Source of the DNA: Symbiodinium natans
Lineage: Eukaryota; Sar; Dinophyceae; Suessiales; Symbiodiniaceae
Assembly (NCBI GenBank): GCA_905221605.1
Contig: CAJNDS010002291.1
Span: forward strand, 105,001 to 147,500
Reading direction: 5' to 3'
Length of the DNA stretch: 42,500 bases
The notes beneath the pieces are model-generated. The model did not search any database and was not told the DNA's origin. It saw nothing but the letters and a program-made list of their open reading frames with translations. A program made the translations under genes and the position numbers. Below are positions 9,253-18,031 of the stretch, one piece after another; the stretch's first letter is position 1; the number at the start of each line of letters is the position of its first letter.

Positions 9253-9370
9253 ATAGGGGCCGAAATAACTAGAATAGGGTTTTGGGGTTTTGGGGGGGGG
9301 GGGGGGGTTGTTCTAGTAGAATTAAAGGGGCCATAAGGGAAAACTATTAGGAATTATTCCGACCCTACTC
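9253..9370. mobile_element. Dispersed short element, family D, with long G run
   Basis: Left motif TAGGGGCCGAAATAACTAGA, then AGGGTTTTGGGG running into about 20 G, then CATAAGGGAAAACTATTAGG and AATTATTCCGACCC. It directly abuts the 3' end of the CCCH region. Confidence 0.6.
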
Positions 9371-9446
9371 CAGGTCTTCGTGGTCGACTGGACCTCGGCG
9401 TAGCACAAGCTCAGGCGCCCAAAGGAGGATGGATTTCTTGCGGAAG

Positions 9447-11043
9447 CTAAGCCGGCAAGACGCGCTCCCACAGGCCCTGGAGCGCTTCGCAAGAATGCGC
9501 AAAGATACAGTTCGACCCAAATTGGGGCAGTAGCGCCTGCCGCCACTCAGCTGCCTCCAACATGCGAACCTGCATGGAGACTCGCCTCTCATGTGATGTT
9601 CGAAAGGACAGTCGGCACCCTTGTCGCACTTTGGCTCTTCGACCCCGAAGAAGAATCGACACAGCTGAGTCTTCCCTCTTTCCAGTTGGCCGCGATTCCA
9701 CACCCAGACGCGTCTCTCGATGTGACCAGTGATGCGCGGACCTCCCTGCTCCAACATCGAGCGCGGCCACTTGTCTGGCCAAGCGTAATAATAGTCCGAC
9801 AGGATCTGGCGCATGTCTCCGGCGGCGTAGCGCCTGCGAGGCTGAAGTCCGAGGACAGGGAACCATCTGGGCTTAAGGTTCTGATACCCACGCACCACCA
9901 GTACCTGCTCAATGCTGCCTTCGTGTAGGAGTGCTACTACAGGGTCCCACATCTCTTGCAAAACGGCTCTTTTCCAAGGGACTGTTGCGCGATTGAGGGC
10001 ATCTTCAAAGGACTGTCTCATGGCTGATGAGCCATTGCCTGTATGTGCAAGTTGACGACAAACATTCTGGTATCTAGGTCTTGAGGCACGGCTCTGTTGT
10101 CCCTGCGCGCAGTGACAATCTGATCCTGCCTGATGGGCACAGCCCCTCTCTTGCTAAACTTGAACTCGAGATGCTGCTTCCAAACCCACCTCCCGGCCTT
10201 CTTGTCTTCTGCCTGTCTGCGAGAAATCCCTATTCCAAACAGCTCCAGCTCTGTGTCCGGCAAGAGCGTCCCTAGCCTGCTCTGCCACTGGTCTCGGAAA
10301 CTGCTACAGTTTAAATAAGTTTCTGCAGAGCAGCTTTGTGCGTTGTGTTCCAAAAACCACCGTGCAAACACCCCGTCCAATACCAGGTCAGCATGAACAT
10401 CGAACTCATCTTTTGTGTTTGAAAAGCCGCTTTATCTCATCTTGCGTCATCTTCTCCAGAGAAAGCACATTCCTGAGAACGTCGAAAAAGACATCGGTCT
10501 CATCACCCGCAATCTTCAGAATGATCATGCTCTTCACGTCAATCCGAACAGGCCTGAAATGTTGCTGTTCCCCTTTCCGACGTGTGACATGCCTGTAGTA
10601 AACTTGGAGCTCTGGCGCCTCGGCTGCTGGCCGGGGGTCCTGCTGCATGGGTATTTGGGTCGCCAGGTCTGCTTCGCTAGCCCCTTCGGCCTTGAACAAC
10701 AGAATGCCATTGTTGTAGCATCCGCCCCCGTGCGTTTTGTCCATCCACACTTGCAGCCGTTTTTCATCTGGAGGCGCGTGTGCCGGAGTGACTCGCATCG
10801 TCGGCTCGTCGTCAAGCCAGTATGTCTTCAGGATGTCTTTAGAGTGATCTAGGTCAATAGCCATGGCCCTGACGGTTCTCTGACGAGGTAAGGTGGGAGA
10901 TCTTTCGTCGACCTCCTTCGGAGGGCTTTCTCGTTGCGGTGCAGGAAGTGAGGGGCTTGGCTCTCAACGCCTAAGCTCGAGGCCCGAGACTCAAAACCCT
11001 GCCATACACTTTCTGGCTCAGGGGCGGGTTGGAGACGTTTCAA
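9447..11043 (-). pseudogene. CCCH zinc-finger protein, frameshifted (pseudogene or indel errors)
   Basis: A 1.6-kb minus-strand coding region without obvious introns. In order it reads LQPAPEPESVWQGFESRASS (about 11030), MAIDLDHSKDILKTYWLDDE (10864), FEDALNRATVPWKRAV (10010), then a CCCH finger, CRFFFGVEEPKCDKGADCPF followed by EH (spacing C-x10-C-x5-C-x3-H), and a second finger CRFACW...YCPN / SNCIFAHS. The frame must change at about 10880, 10405, 10030 and 9505. The one at 10405 falls in an A run (CACAAAAGA). After the last shift the second finger regains its final Cys and His and the frame stops at 9447. CCCH fingers of this kind usually bind RNA. It could be a decayed intronless retrocopy or a real gene with sequencing indels; an intron could explain only the first shift. 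Confidence 0.6.
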
Positions 11044-11302
11044 TGACCCACCTACGCTTCATGTAGGCGGTTTAGGGTTTAGGGTTTACAATCCCGCAAC
11101 CCTATATCCCTAAACTGCATGCAGCACTAGTACGTAAATAGCTCCAGGCCGGCAGGCGATGAGAACCATCGAAAACTCCCGCAGAGCCTATAGCCTACGT
11201 TTAAGAATCAAAGGAAAGGGTAATATGTAGGGCCTCCGCCCTAGAGACGCTGATTAAAAAATGGGTCCAAACCCTGAACCCTAAACCCTAAACCCCAAAA
11301 CC

Positions 11303-11415
11303 TCAATCCTCATTAGATATGGGGCCCATATGGGGTTCCCACATGCAATCGTGGTCCAAGTGCCCTGGCAGTATCGGCCGCTCTCCTGCTGACGTGAGTT
11401 GGGCCGGACGGCCTC
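11303..11415 (-). CDS. Exon-like island, proposed last exon of gene C
   Basis: The acceptor CCGTTGCAG|G at 11416/11415 follows a C-strand telomere array and a T/C-rich tract. Using two bases to finish a codon it reads GRPAQLTSAGERPILPGHLD and stops at 11303. Another minus frame (EAVRPNSRQQESGRYCQGTW) and a plus reading with donor GAC|GTGAGT at 11393/11394 are also open, so strand and frame are not certain. Confidence 0.3.
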
Positions 11416-11439
11416 CTGCAACGGCTGCTCAAAGAGATA

Positions 11440-11545
11440 GGGTTTAGGGTTTAGGGTTTAGGGTTTAGGGTTTAGGGTTTAGGGTTTAGGGTTTAGGGTT
11501 AGGGTTTAGGGTTTAGGGTTTAGGGCTTAGGGTCTAGGGTTTAGG
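11440..11545 (+). repeat. TTTAGGG array
   Basis: About 14 TTTAGGG units, nearly perfect, directly right of the 11303-11415 island. Confidence 0.95.
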
Positions 11546-11629
11546 TTTGGAGTCCTTCGGAGGTTTTGGGGATTTAGGGGGTGTAGGGTTTAAGTTTATA
11601 GGGTTCAGAACACCCACCCACACACACAC

Positions 11630-12000
11630 ACACCCATCCCGCAGAACCCAAAACCAGCAGTTTTGTAAGTTACCTATGTAGCAAGCATGCCTGAATTATC
11701 CCTAGTCGAGATGTCTCGCTCAGATAGCACCAGACACTCCGCAGACTGCGACAAAAACTACCCACGTTTCGGGCGTTGTCTCCTGCAAAGCCTGCAAAAC
11801 AACAAAAAAGATATGTATATCCACATGCAAAGCAAGAAAAAGAGATACATATATACAGATATAAACCTATCTATCTAGGCACATATATATATATATATAG
11901 TTATTTATTTATTTGTTTATTTATTTATTCATGTGTATACTATAGCCTGCAGAGTTGTAGAACCCTGATGAGGAACCCCCTCTGCAGGCAGCCAATCTAC
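11630..12000. repeat. AT-rich low-complexity stretch without a gene
   Basis: Includes (CA)n near 11618, (TA)n at 11884-11899 and (TTTA)n at 11902-11930. Open frames across it encode Tyr/Ile runs from the microsatellites and are not credible genes. Confidence 0.7.
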
Positions 12001-12062
12001 ACACTCTAAGAACCCTAAGCCCTAAACCCTAAACCCCAAACCCGAAACCCTAAACCCCAAAC
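12001..12062 (-). repeat. CCCTAAA array left of an exon-like island
   Basis: CCCTAAA units with CCCGAAA and CCCCAAA variants, ending at the proposed donor of the 12063-12160 island (minus strand GTTTGGGGTTTAGGG). Confidence 0.9.
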
Positions 12063-12160
12063 CCGAAGTGGCCTCCAAGAGCCAAACGACGTCCTCGCGG
12101 AACACCACGCGAGAGACGCGGCAGAAGGCGAGGATGCCAAGTAAAAGCAGGCCAGTTAGC
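12063..12160 (-). CDS. Exon-like island encoding a membrane-helix-like segment
   Basis: Minus reading: acceptor CCCCGCCAG|G, LTGLLLLGILAFCRVSRVVF then REDVVWLLEATS, donor G|GTTTGG. The first 12 residues would make a transmembrane helix. Plus reading: ASKSQTTSSRNTTRET to a GTAAGA donor at about 12170. Phases on the minus strand agree with 12267-12285 and 11303-11415, which is the reason for preferring it. Confidence 0.3.
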
Positions 12161-12266
12161 CTGGCGGGGGGTAAGACGGCTAGGATTTGAGGTGTAGGGC
12201 TTGGGTTCCTGGGGTTTAAGTTGGGTTTTACCCTAAACCCTAAACGCTAAACCCTAAACCCTAAAC

Positions 12267-12285
12267 CCCGAGTTCACGGTTCCGG
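12267..12285 (-). CDS. Possible 19-nt micro-exon of gene C
   Basis: A strong acceptor (CCTTGCTTTCACAG|C at 12286/12285) is followed after 19 nt by a donor that is itself telomere-like (GG|GTTTAGGG at 12267/12266). It bridges phase 1 to phase 2 between 12545-12651 and 12063-12160. The splice signals are good, but the call rests on only five codons. Confidence 0.25.
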
Positions 12286-12544
12286 CTGTGAAAGCAAGGC
12301 TTTGGGATTCACAGCCTTTGAAGGAAGTTACAAGTAGGGGCACTGGCTTTCTGACAGACGGACCTGAGAAGATCACTGATATCCCAAGCCAGCCCCTTTA
12401 GCCGATGCCTGCAAGCACCCTACTATGTTCCGGGTTTAGGGTTTAGGGTTTAGGGTTTGAATATCCTGCGGGCTAACCTCTAGCTCTAAAGCCGAAACCA
12501 TAGCCATGAACCCGCTTCAGGCCCACTTCTGCCAAACCCTGAAC

Positions 12545-12651
12545 CCTGAGCCATCTGGGGACCGTGCACAAAGGTCGCCCAAGTCGGCAGAAGGTCCGCA
12601 ACATTGGCCACCTCTTTTAAGAGGCTTGGGGAGGTCTCCCGCTTAACAGGC
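12545..12651 (-). CDS. Exon-like island, open on both strands
   Basis: Minus reading: acceptor CTTTTTGTTCCGAG|G, PVKRETSPSLLKEVANVADL and LPTWATFVHGPQMAQ, donor G|GTTCAGGG. Plus reading: a frame from about 12552 to a stop at 12792 with ATSFKRLGEVSRLTGLG and VMGNARGLWDVGLIRQFG, 80 codons. Only one is likely real. The minus version has the better 3' splice tract; the plus version is longer. Confidence 0.35.
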
Positions 12652-12846
12652 CTCGGAACAAAAAGGCCAGTGATCCCAGTAATGGGGAATGCTCGCGGGC
12701 TTTGGGATGTTGGCTTGATTCGACAGTTTGGGGTGGAGTTCCTGAGAGGGCGGCTCTGCCATGGAATGTCAATGAAACCATTCCAGACCTAAAGCCCCCA
12801 AGGCCCAAACCCTTAAACGCCTCTGGTGTTTACAAACTCAGACGAC

Positions 12847-12907
12847 CTCTCCAGCAAGAGTAGGTTTCGAAGGCACTTTTGCACGAAGCTTGGACGAAGG
12901 CCCACAA
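12847..12907 (-). CDS. Exon-like island, proposed gene C exon
   Basis: Minus reading VGLRPSFVQKCLRNLLLLE with donor AG|GTCGTC at 12847/12846; phase agrees with 12545-12651. On the plus strand the same bases read VSKALLHEAWTKAHNSD after AGTAG|G. Strand unresolved. Confidence 0.25.
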
Positions 12908-12914
12908 CTCGGAC

Positions 12915-12960
12915 TAAGCCCTAAACCCTAAACCCTAAACCCTAAACCCTAAACCCTACA
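12915..12960 (-). repeat. CCCTAAA array
   Basis: Six nearly perfect CCCTAAA units left of the 12967-13035 island. Confidence 0.9.
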
Positions 12961-12966
12961 TCCCAC

Positions 12967-13035
12967 CCCCAAGAGCCGTTGGTTTGTCCAAGGCCTGGGG
13001 GTGGCTCAGGGCTTCGTCGGGCGTTGTCGAAGAGG
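12967..13035 (-). CDS. Exon-like island with conflicting strand evidence
   Basis: Minus: acceptor CTCACAG|CC, SSTTPDEALSHPQALDKPTA, donor G|GTGGGA. Plus: GLSKAWGWLRASSGVVEEA to a canonical donor GCT|GTGAGC at 13038/13039, followed after 39 nt by the strong acceptor CCCCCCTTCAG|G that opens the 13078-13362 frame in matching phase. The plus version is slightly favoured by its splice signals, which weakens the whole minus gene C model. Confidence 0.25.
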
Positions 13036-13077
13036 CTGTGAGCCGTCTCTAACCCCTTTGCTCCGTCCCCCCTTCAG

Positions 13078-13362
13078 GCCTTGAAATTGGCCAAAAAACT
13101 GTTTCCGATATATGAACTTCTGTCACCTCTCAACCGATGCAACGACCATCGCCATCAGACGTTTGTTAAAGAGTCAAAGATCATGAGGGAGCCGATGGTT
13201 CAGACTCGCGTCTGCCACGCCTCCCCTAGCCCTCAGTCGTCATCAACACTTAATGGGGACGTCGGTCTGAACGGTATCTGCAAAGTGGTCCCGATGAGGT
13301 GCTATAGTTCGGCAATCACAACCTCCCAAGTGCTTCCCCTAATTACCCTGCTGGCTCAGTGA
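13078..13362 (+). CDS. Last exon of an unrecognised plus-strand gene
   Basis: A strong pyrimidine tract and acceptor (CCGTCCCCCCTTCAG|G at 13077/13078) opens a 94-codon frame starting ALKLAKKLFPIYELLSPLNR and ending LPLITLLAQ with TGA at 13360-13362. The N-terminal part looks like an amphipathic helix; the rest is Ser/Thr-rich. It could follow a plus-strand exon ending at 13038 through a 39-nt intron. No family recognised. Confidence 0.45.
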   Translation, partial: ALKLAKKLFPIYELLSPLNRCNDHRHQTFVKESKIMREPMVQTRVCHASPSPQSSSTLNGDVGLNGICKVVPMRCYSSAITTSQVLPLITLLAQ

Positions 13363-13399
13363 AACAATCTGCGCTCGCAGGGACAGGGGATACAGGGAG

Positions 13400-14090
13400 G
13401 AGCGGTGCCATCTCAGCTCCGCAGATCTGCAGCTACTGCTCATTCATAGCCCAAGCAGCACGCTCGGGATTGCTGTCTTTCCCCGCTGGTCCGTGACCTC
13501 TGAATCAGTGTGGCATGGATTGGTGAATTCTGTGCCGGGTTGCAGTTCAAACAGGATGTTGTTGCTTGAGCAGGACGAGGCATGATGGGGCAGTATCAAA
13601 CATTGTATGTGAGTTTCATTTGAGCGACTGACAAAACCGCGTGTTCATCGCTGAGCGTTGCGAATCATGCTTGGTGGGCCCCTATCGATTTTGGATCATT
13701 AGCACCCTGGCAAATACAGCATGTCTTCGATTGTAGGGGTTTCGCTTTAGCGTGGGCCCCGATCGATTTTCGAAGAAAAGTAATAAAGACCAGAAGGCAT
13801 GCAACGTGAAGGCAAGATTGGGTCTACGATAGTTTTGTCCGATGCTCTAACTAAGCCCTTCATTGCACGAATAAACGTGCGAAAGCACGCAAAAGGAGTT
13901 CACAACACAACATGGGGGTGTCCGAAAACAAGGGACCCCATACAGACCCCAAATACTAGGGGCCCCTAAACCCTAAACCCTAAACGACATAATGGGAGCA
14001 CTCCCGAAGCGCCAGCATCATCAATCTTTTTGAGATCCGAGAAGGTGTTGACATGTTGAGTGCTCTATTTTTTAAACTGTGCGGGGGGGC
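13400..14090. other. Stretch without a supported gene
   Basis: Unique sequence with a pair of similar 20-bp segments about 77 bp apart (GGGCCCCTATCGATTTTGG near 13677 and GGGCCCCGATCGATTTTCG near 13754) and one family C element at 13921-13968. No open frame worth calling. Confidence 0.4.
13921..13968. mobile_element. Dispersed short element, family C (partial)
   Basis: TCCGAAAACAAGGGACCCCA, then TACAGACCCCAAATACTAGG and GGCCCC. Matches 15901-15989 and 17769-17859, but the right part (CTATAATAAGGACCCC) is missing here. Confidence 0.5.
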
Positions 14091-14094
14091 AGAG

Positions 14095-14500
14095 AAGTAG
14101 CATCATTACTACATTACGATTACTACTACTTCCATGGCGATGATTAACATGAAAATCTAGCATAAGATTCATTAACTATTGCGATGATTGATGCTACAGC
14201 TACTATTTTGGTTTTGGTTCTTGTTGCACTTATGATGCTATCTTGTTGTTTCGTGCTACGGGTGATTGAACCCTGCAGCCCGATTCTATTCACTGAGCCG
14301 TCTCTGGTCCCTCGGCGCCTGCCGTCATAGGTCCTCGAGGAGGGCATAGCCGCGATACTTCCGTGCTAGGCATCGCAGGCCGCAGTAGCCCAGAAAGGTC
14401 ACCACCTGGGGAAGGGAGCCATGCCATGGGACCTGCTTAAATTAAATAAATTAAAGAGCCCTATTTAAATTATTCAAATTATTTAAATTATTTAAACAAA
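14095..14500. repeat. Simple-repeat-rich stretch without a gene
   Basis: ATT/ACT trinucleotide-rich sequence (14098-14250) and an ATTTAAATT-rich stretch (14440-14500). The minus open frame here (14144-14347) follows the simple repeats and is not credible. Confidence 0.5.
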
Positions 14501-14516
14501 TTCAAGCTGAAGGTTG

Positions 14517-14605
14517 GGATGCTCTCCCTCAAACTAGGAGTCCTTAGTAGGCATTATAGTGGGGGGGTGCATACTAAGGACTCTTGGTATAAGGGGGGAA
14601 CATCC
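14517..14605. mobile_element. Hairpin element
   Basis: GGATGCTCTCCC...GAGTCCTTAGTA on the left faces TACTAAGGACTC...GGGGGAACATCC on the right, with a loop of about 20 bp. The 12-bp inner arms are perfect complements. No coding capacity. Confidence 0.7.
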
Positions 14606-14755
14606 GAAGTTGAGGGTACCAAACCTACAGGGGCCTGGAATTTTGCTAGAGAGGCTGCTTTTGGTGTGGAAGGGGTTTCAGACTCGCAGGTTAAGATGTC
14701 AAGGGTTTAGGGCTTTGGGTTCAGGGTTTGGGGTTTTGCTCTTGTGGTGTTTTTT

Positions 14756-14875
14756 CCACTCCTACAGGGTTAGGAGTTTAGGGTAGATCTTTAAATCCAC
14801 TCCTACAGGGTTTGGGGTTTCGGGTAGGTCTGTTAATTCTTCTACTGGGCTTGGGGTTTAGGGTAGTCATCCTCA
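14756..14875 (+). repeat. Three tandem copies of a ~41-bp unit containing a telomere-like heptamer
   Basis: Unit starts CCACTCCTACAGGGTT and contains GGGTTTAGGGTAG-like sequence. Copies begin at 14756, 14797 and about 14838; the third is more diverged. Confidence 0.6.
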
Positions 14876-15186
14876 AGGGTTTCTGAGTTGCGGCTTCTTT
14901 ACCACCTCCTGCCCCGAACTGAGGGTTTAGGTTGCAGGGTCTCATCATGATCGGCCCGTATGATCCTCAACCTGACCACGGCCTCACAGAACAAAGGCAG
15001 ATTTGAGAAAGGACCATTGAAAGGTGGATTTTAGGGAACAATGTCTCTAATTAAGATAAACAACTCCACAGGTCAGATGCAAGGTGCCTCTGGGCCCGAA
15101 AGCCCTTAACCCTAAAAATGCTAAGTGCTGAAACCTAAGACCTTGAAACCTCAAGGCCCAACCATTGGAACCCTCAATCTCTAAAC

Positions 15187-15262
15187 CCTACTTAGCCCTA
15201 AACCCTAAACCCCAAACCCTAAACCCTAAACCCTAAACCCTAAACCCTAAACCCTAAACCCT
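15187..15262 (-). repeat. CCCTAAA array
   Basis: About ten CCCTAAA units, one CCCCAAA variant. Confidence 0.9.
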
Positions 15263-15448
15263 CTTCAGCCCCGAACCGGAGGGCCCCTGAGCCCTGAACA
15301 CTTCAACCCTGATACAGGAGCCGAACAAATTGCCAACATTATCCTCCTAAGTCCTCTTTATATGTAACTACCACGGAAATTGCCCCTCCCCCGCCCTCCC
15401 AAAACCAAAGCCCGAAAACACACAAGCCCTAAGCCACGAAAAGTCCTA

Positions 15449-15562
15449 AACCCTAAACCCTAAACCCTCAACCCTAAACCCGAAACCCTAAACCCTAAAC
15501 CCCAAACCGTAAACCCTAAACCCTCAACCCGAAACCCTAAACCCTAAACCCTAAACCCTAGT
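15449..15562 (-). repeat. Degenerate CCCTAAA array
   Basis: CCCTAAA with CCCTCAA, CCCGAAA and CCGTAAA variants; its right end overlaps the proposed donor of the 15557-15632 island. Confidence 0.85.
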
Positions 15563-15632
15563 CCCGTTCCAATCAAACAAAAGGCACCCAGAAAAGGCCC
15601 TGGGCTCCTGGCACAGTAGAGGGCCAAGCTCA
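15557..15632 (-). CDS. Exon-like island between inverted telomere-like arrays
   Basis: Minus reading: acceptor CAAAG|TG, SLALYCARSPGPFLGAFCLI and GTGL, donor GG|GTTTAG. Hydrophobic with two Cys. Left flank CCCTAAA, right flank TTTAGGG beyond 15670. The plus strand is also open but reaches a stop (PEP*) near 15665. Confidence 0.3.
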
Positions 15633-15748
15633 CTTTGTCGTTGTCTTTGCCTTACACCCGAGCCCTAACACGTTTTAGGGGTCAGGGTCTAGGGCTTAGG
15701 GTTTTCGGGTTTAGGGTTTAGGGTTCAGGGTCGAGGCCTTAGGGCGGT

Positions 15749-15839
15749 TGACCAAGCCAGTACTCCAGGGAGAGCCGGAGGAGACTTGTCGCAGTGCGCC
15801 AAGTCACCTCCGGCTCCCCCCGGAGCAATGGCTTGGTCA
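15749..15839. repeat. 91-bp hairpin
   Basis: TGACCAAGCCA (15749-15759) pairs with TGGCTTGGTCA (15829-15839), and the 21-bp arm 15768-15788 pairs with 15800-15820 with two mismatches, leaving an 11-nt loop. A CTCC/GGAG block pairs in the middle. Confidence 0.85.
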
Positions 15840-15844
15840 TTGAG
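15761..15844 (+). CDS. Exon-like island that is also a near-perfect hairpin
   Basis: Acceptor AAGCCAG|T at 15760/15761, 28 whole codons (YSRESRRRLVAVRQVTSG, then SPRSNGLVIE), donor GAG|GTAAGA, the best donor in this region. The same bases form a long hairpin (see 15749-15839). Confidence 0.4.
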
Positions 15845-15900
15845 GTAAGAGCGTTTACCTGAAGTTGCCGGTTCAGGCCGTGCGTGGCAGCGTGTGGGAG

Positions 15901-15989
15901 TTTACGAAAATAAGGGACCCCAGTTTTGGTTTTGGCCCCCCAAACAGTAGGGTCCCCCTATAATAAGGACCCCAATAAATTACCCCTGA
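15901..15989. mobile_element. Dispersed short element, family C
   Basis: Reads TTTACGAAAATAAGGGACCCC, a central CCCCAAACAGTAGGGTCCC, and CTATAATAAGGACCCCAATA. Most complete copy of the family. Confidence 0.55.
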
Positions 15990-16144
15990 CCCCCATCTTA
16001 GAATAGGTGTATAGGAGTTCACAGCTTTAGTCTTTTTCGTCTTTGGGCCGCGGAGACTGAGCCTTAGAGATCTTCATACAGGAGGTTATTGAATCCGATT
16101 GCTCATTTAGGATTTAGAGTTTAGGGATATTGATTATGATTATA

Positions 16145-16296
16145 CAGGATTTGTTTGGGGACAATACTTGCAAATAGATAGGCTCCTATGCCACATGCTT
16201 TCGACTGCTTTGGGCCAAAACAGGGTTTGTTTGGGGACAATACTTGCAAATAGATAGGCTCCTATGCTAGATGCTTTCGACTGCTTTGGGCCAAAA
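16145..16296. repeat. 76-bp tandem duplication
   Basis: Two copies (16145-16220, 16221-16296) of a unit beginning ACAGG.TTTGTTTGGGGAC and ending GGGCCAAA, differing at only a few bases (CCACATG versus CTAGATG). Both junctions carry ACAGG. Confidence 0.9.
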
Positions 16297-16526
16297 CAGG
16301 CCCTGTCTAGTTCCTGGCTTTGAAGCTGATCTTAGGGCGCGCACTTGCATCTGCAACGCCTGAAACCAAAACCTTAAGGCACCTCTCTCTGTTGATAGCG
16401 AAAGGCAGCAATTCCATCTTCCCTAAACCCTAAAAACCCAAAAACCCATAAGCCTTCAAGGTTTAGGGTTTAGGGCTTAGGGTTTAGGGTTTAGGGGAAC
16501 CCTAAAACCCTAAAAACCAATTCCAG

Positions 16527-16612
16527 CCCAAGCTGCTGATCAATTCGATGACTTGATCCAACGCGCCCCAGCCTCCGACCTCAAGCTTGCCATGACTGCT
16601 TGGAGCTTCATG
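16527..16612 (+). CDS. Exon-like island with good borders
   Basis: Acceptor CCAATTCCAG|CC at 16526/16527, 28 codons (QAADQFDDLIQRAPASDLKL, then AMTAWSFM), donor ATG|GTACTT at 16612/16613. The helical, acidic sequence is strongly protein-like. The intron begins exactly with the inverted-repeat element shared with 40303-40413. No family recognised. Confidence 0.45.
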
Positions 16613-16660
16613 GTACTTATTGACCATTCATAACTGTACTTGTAACCCACTTAGCAGGGC
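16588..16660 (+). mobile_element. Half copy of element B, including exon-edge homology
   Basis: GGTACTTATTGACCATTCAT, AACTGTACTTGTAACCCACT match the inverted copy at 40303-40470. The match extends upstream of GGTACTT into the exon end (CTTGCCATG, CTTGGAG.TTCATG). Confidence 0.55.
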
Positions 16661-17059
16661 TTAGGGTTCATGTATTGTGTATGGGGATTGTGTATCCGGG
16701 GTAGGAGCTTTTGCGTATTTCACGGTCTCGGGTTGGGGAGTTTCAAGTATTTTGGGTCTTAGGGTTAGGGGTTTAAGTATTTCGGGTTTTAATGACCCTT
16801 TAATCAAGGACATAGGCAGGCTTCACGTGGGGATCGTATGTGTGACTTCAGGGGAGAAAGCATCCTTCCATACTCTAACTTAACCAAAGGCTCGTTGTGT
16901 AATCGGGGTACCCTTTCCCCCCGACAAGAGTCCTAAGCCCCAGACCCTTGCCTGCCCGAAGTCCAAAAAATGAAAACAAGAGGGCGGCACAGGACCAGGG
17001 CTTCCCAAAACCCCAACCCCGAACCGCCTCAACAATAGACTTCCTTCTCGACTTTGCTG

Positions 17060-17095
17060 ATGAACCCCCCCCCCCCCTCCCCAAAAAAAATAAAA
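17060..17095. repeat. C run and A-rich stretch
   Basis: About 12 C followed by CTCCCC and A-rich sequence. Open frames over it are Gly/Pro artefacts. Confidence 0.8.
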
Positions 17096-17246
17096 AACTA
17101 GCCCATCATCCACAGGCTATGTCTTAGCGTCTCGGATTTCCGGCTTAAGGCTTAGGGCTTATGGGAATTGAGGGTTATAGGATCCCTAAGCCTTAGAGCC
17201 TAAACCCTAAACGCTAAGCTCCCGATAGCAACCCTCAACCTCAAAC

Positions 17247-17315
17247 CCTACACATGTCTTGCTCAAGAAGAGCGGCCCACAAGAGGAACACCAGGAAGAA
17301 TGCCAGGAATTTCAC
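17247..17315 (-). CDS. Exon-like island encoding a hydrophobic helix
   Basis: Acceptor CCGGGAG|G at 17316/17315 and donor AGG|GTTTGAGG at 17247/17246 enclose 23 whole codons, VKFLAFFLVFLLWAALLEQD then MCR. This would be a transmembrane helix or signal anchor. Left flank is CCCTAAA-like, right flank is TTTAGGG beyond 17370. Partner exons not identified. Confidence 0.35.
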
Positions 17316-17469
17316 CTCCCGGACGCCCAGGGTTGCCGAGGATTAGGGGTGTAATGTAGTTAGTAAATCAGGGTTTAGGTTTAGGGTTCCCCAAATCTTG
17401 AAAACCCTGGGCCTGTCAGACAGGCAACTAGGGAGCTAACCAGGGCTTCTCAAACTTAGTGCCGTAGTG

Positions 17470-17600
17470 TTTGACCCTTTATATCTATATATACATATAT
17501 ATGTATATACATCGAGACCTATGTATGTATCATATGTGTTTATACAGATACATATATATATATATGTGTGTATAGTGTATATATACATTGATTTAGTTGT
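17470..17600. repeat. TA/GTAT-rich microsatellite
   Basis: Long stretches of ATATATAC, GTATATAC and TATATATG. The plus frame here encodes Tyr/Ile/Val repeats only. Confidence 0.85.
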
Positions 17601-17768
17601 ATATGTATACTGGGTTTGTATACGTCAAACGGGTAGTGAACTTGTTTGGGGAGTGTAGTGATAGTTAGTGCCTAGGCTTTTAAGGTTCAGGGCAGCAGGG
17701 CCAGGATGCATGGATTGCTTGCCTGGGCGTCGAGTTTTGGAGTTGCGGCCTTCGGCTCGGATATGAGG

Positions 17769-17859
17769 GTTTACGAGGGGACCCCCACTACAGACCCGCA
17801 AAGAGTAGGGTTCCCTAGGGTTCCCTTATACTACGGACCCCAAGAAGGTACCCCTAACA
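17769..17859. mobile_element. Dispersed short element, family C
   Basis: TTTACGAGGGGACCCCCACT, ACAGACCCGCAAAGAGTAGG, then CTTATACTACGGACCCCAAG and TACCCCTAA. Confidence 0.55.
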
Positions 17860-18031
17860 TCGTAAACATATCCTGACCGCAAAGGCAAGCGGGGCTTGCC
17901 TTGCCCGGCGGCAGGGCATTCGGGACGTCCTCGGGGTTTGCCAGTGAGGTGGCCTTGCCCGGCAGCGCTTCACCTAAGCCCTGGAGCCTAAACCCTCGGA
18001 ACGTCGCAAGCCATGAGAGTACTCAACATAT

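Noticed and set aside
9447-10864. Programmed frameshifting in the CCCH gene
   Set aside because: Three or four shifts, without a common slippery motif, fit decay or sequence error better.
11776-12009. Tyr/Ile-rich open frame
   Set aside because: Encoded by TA and TTTA microsatellites.
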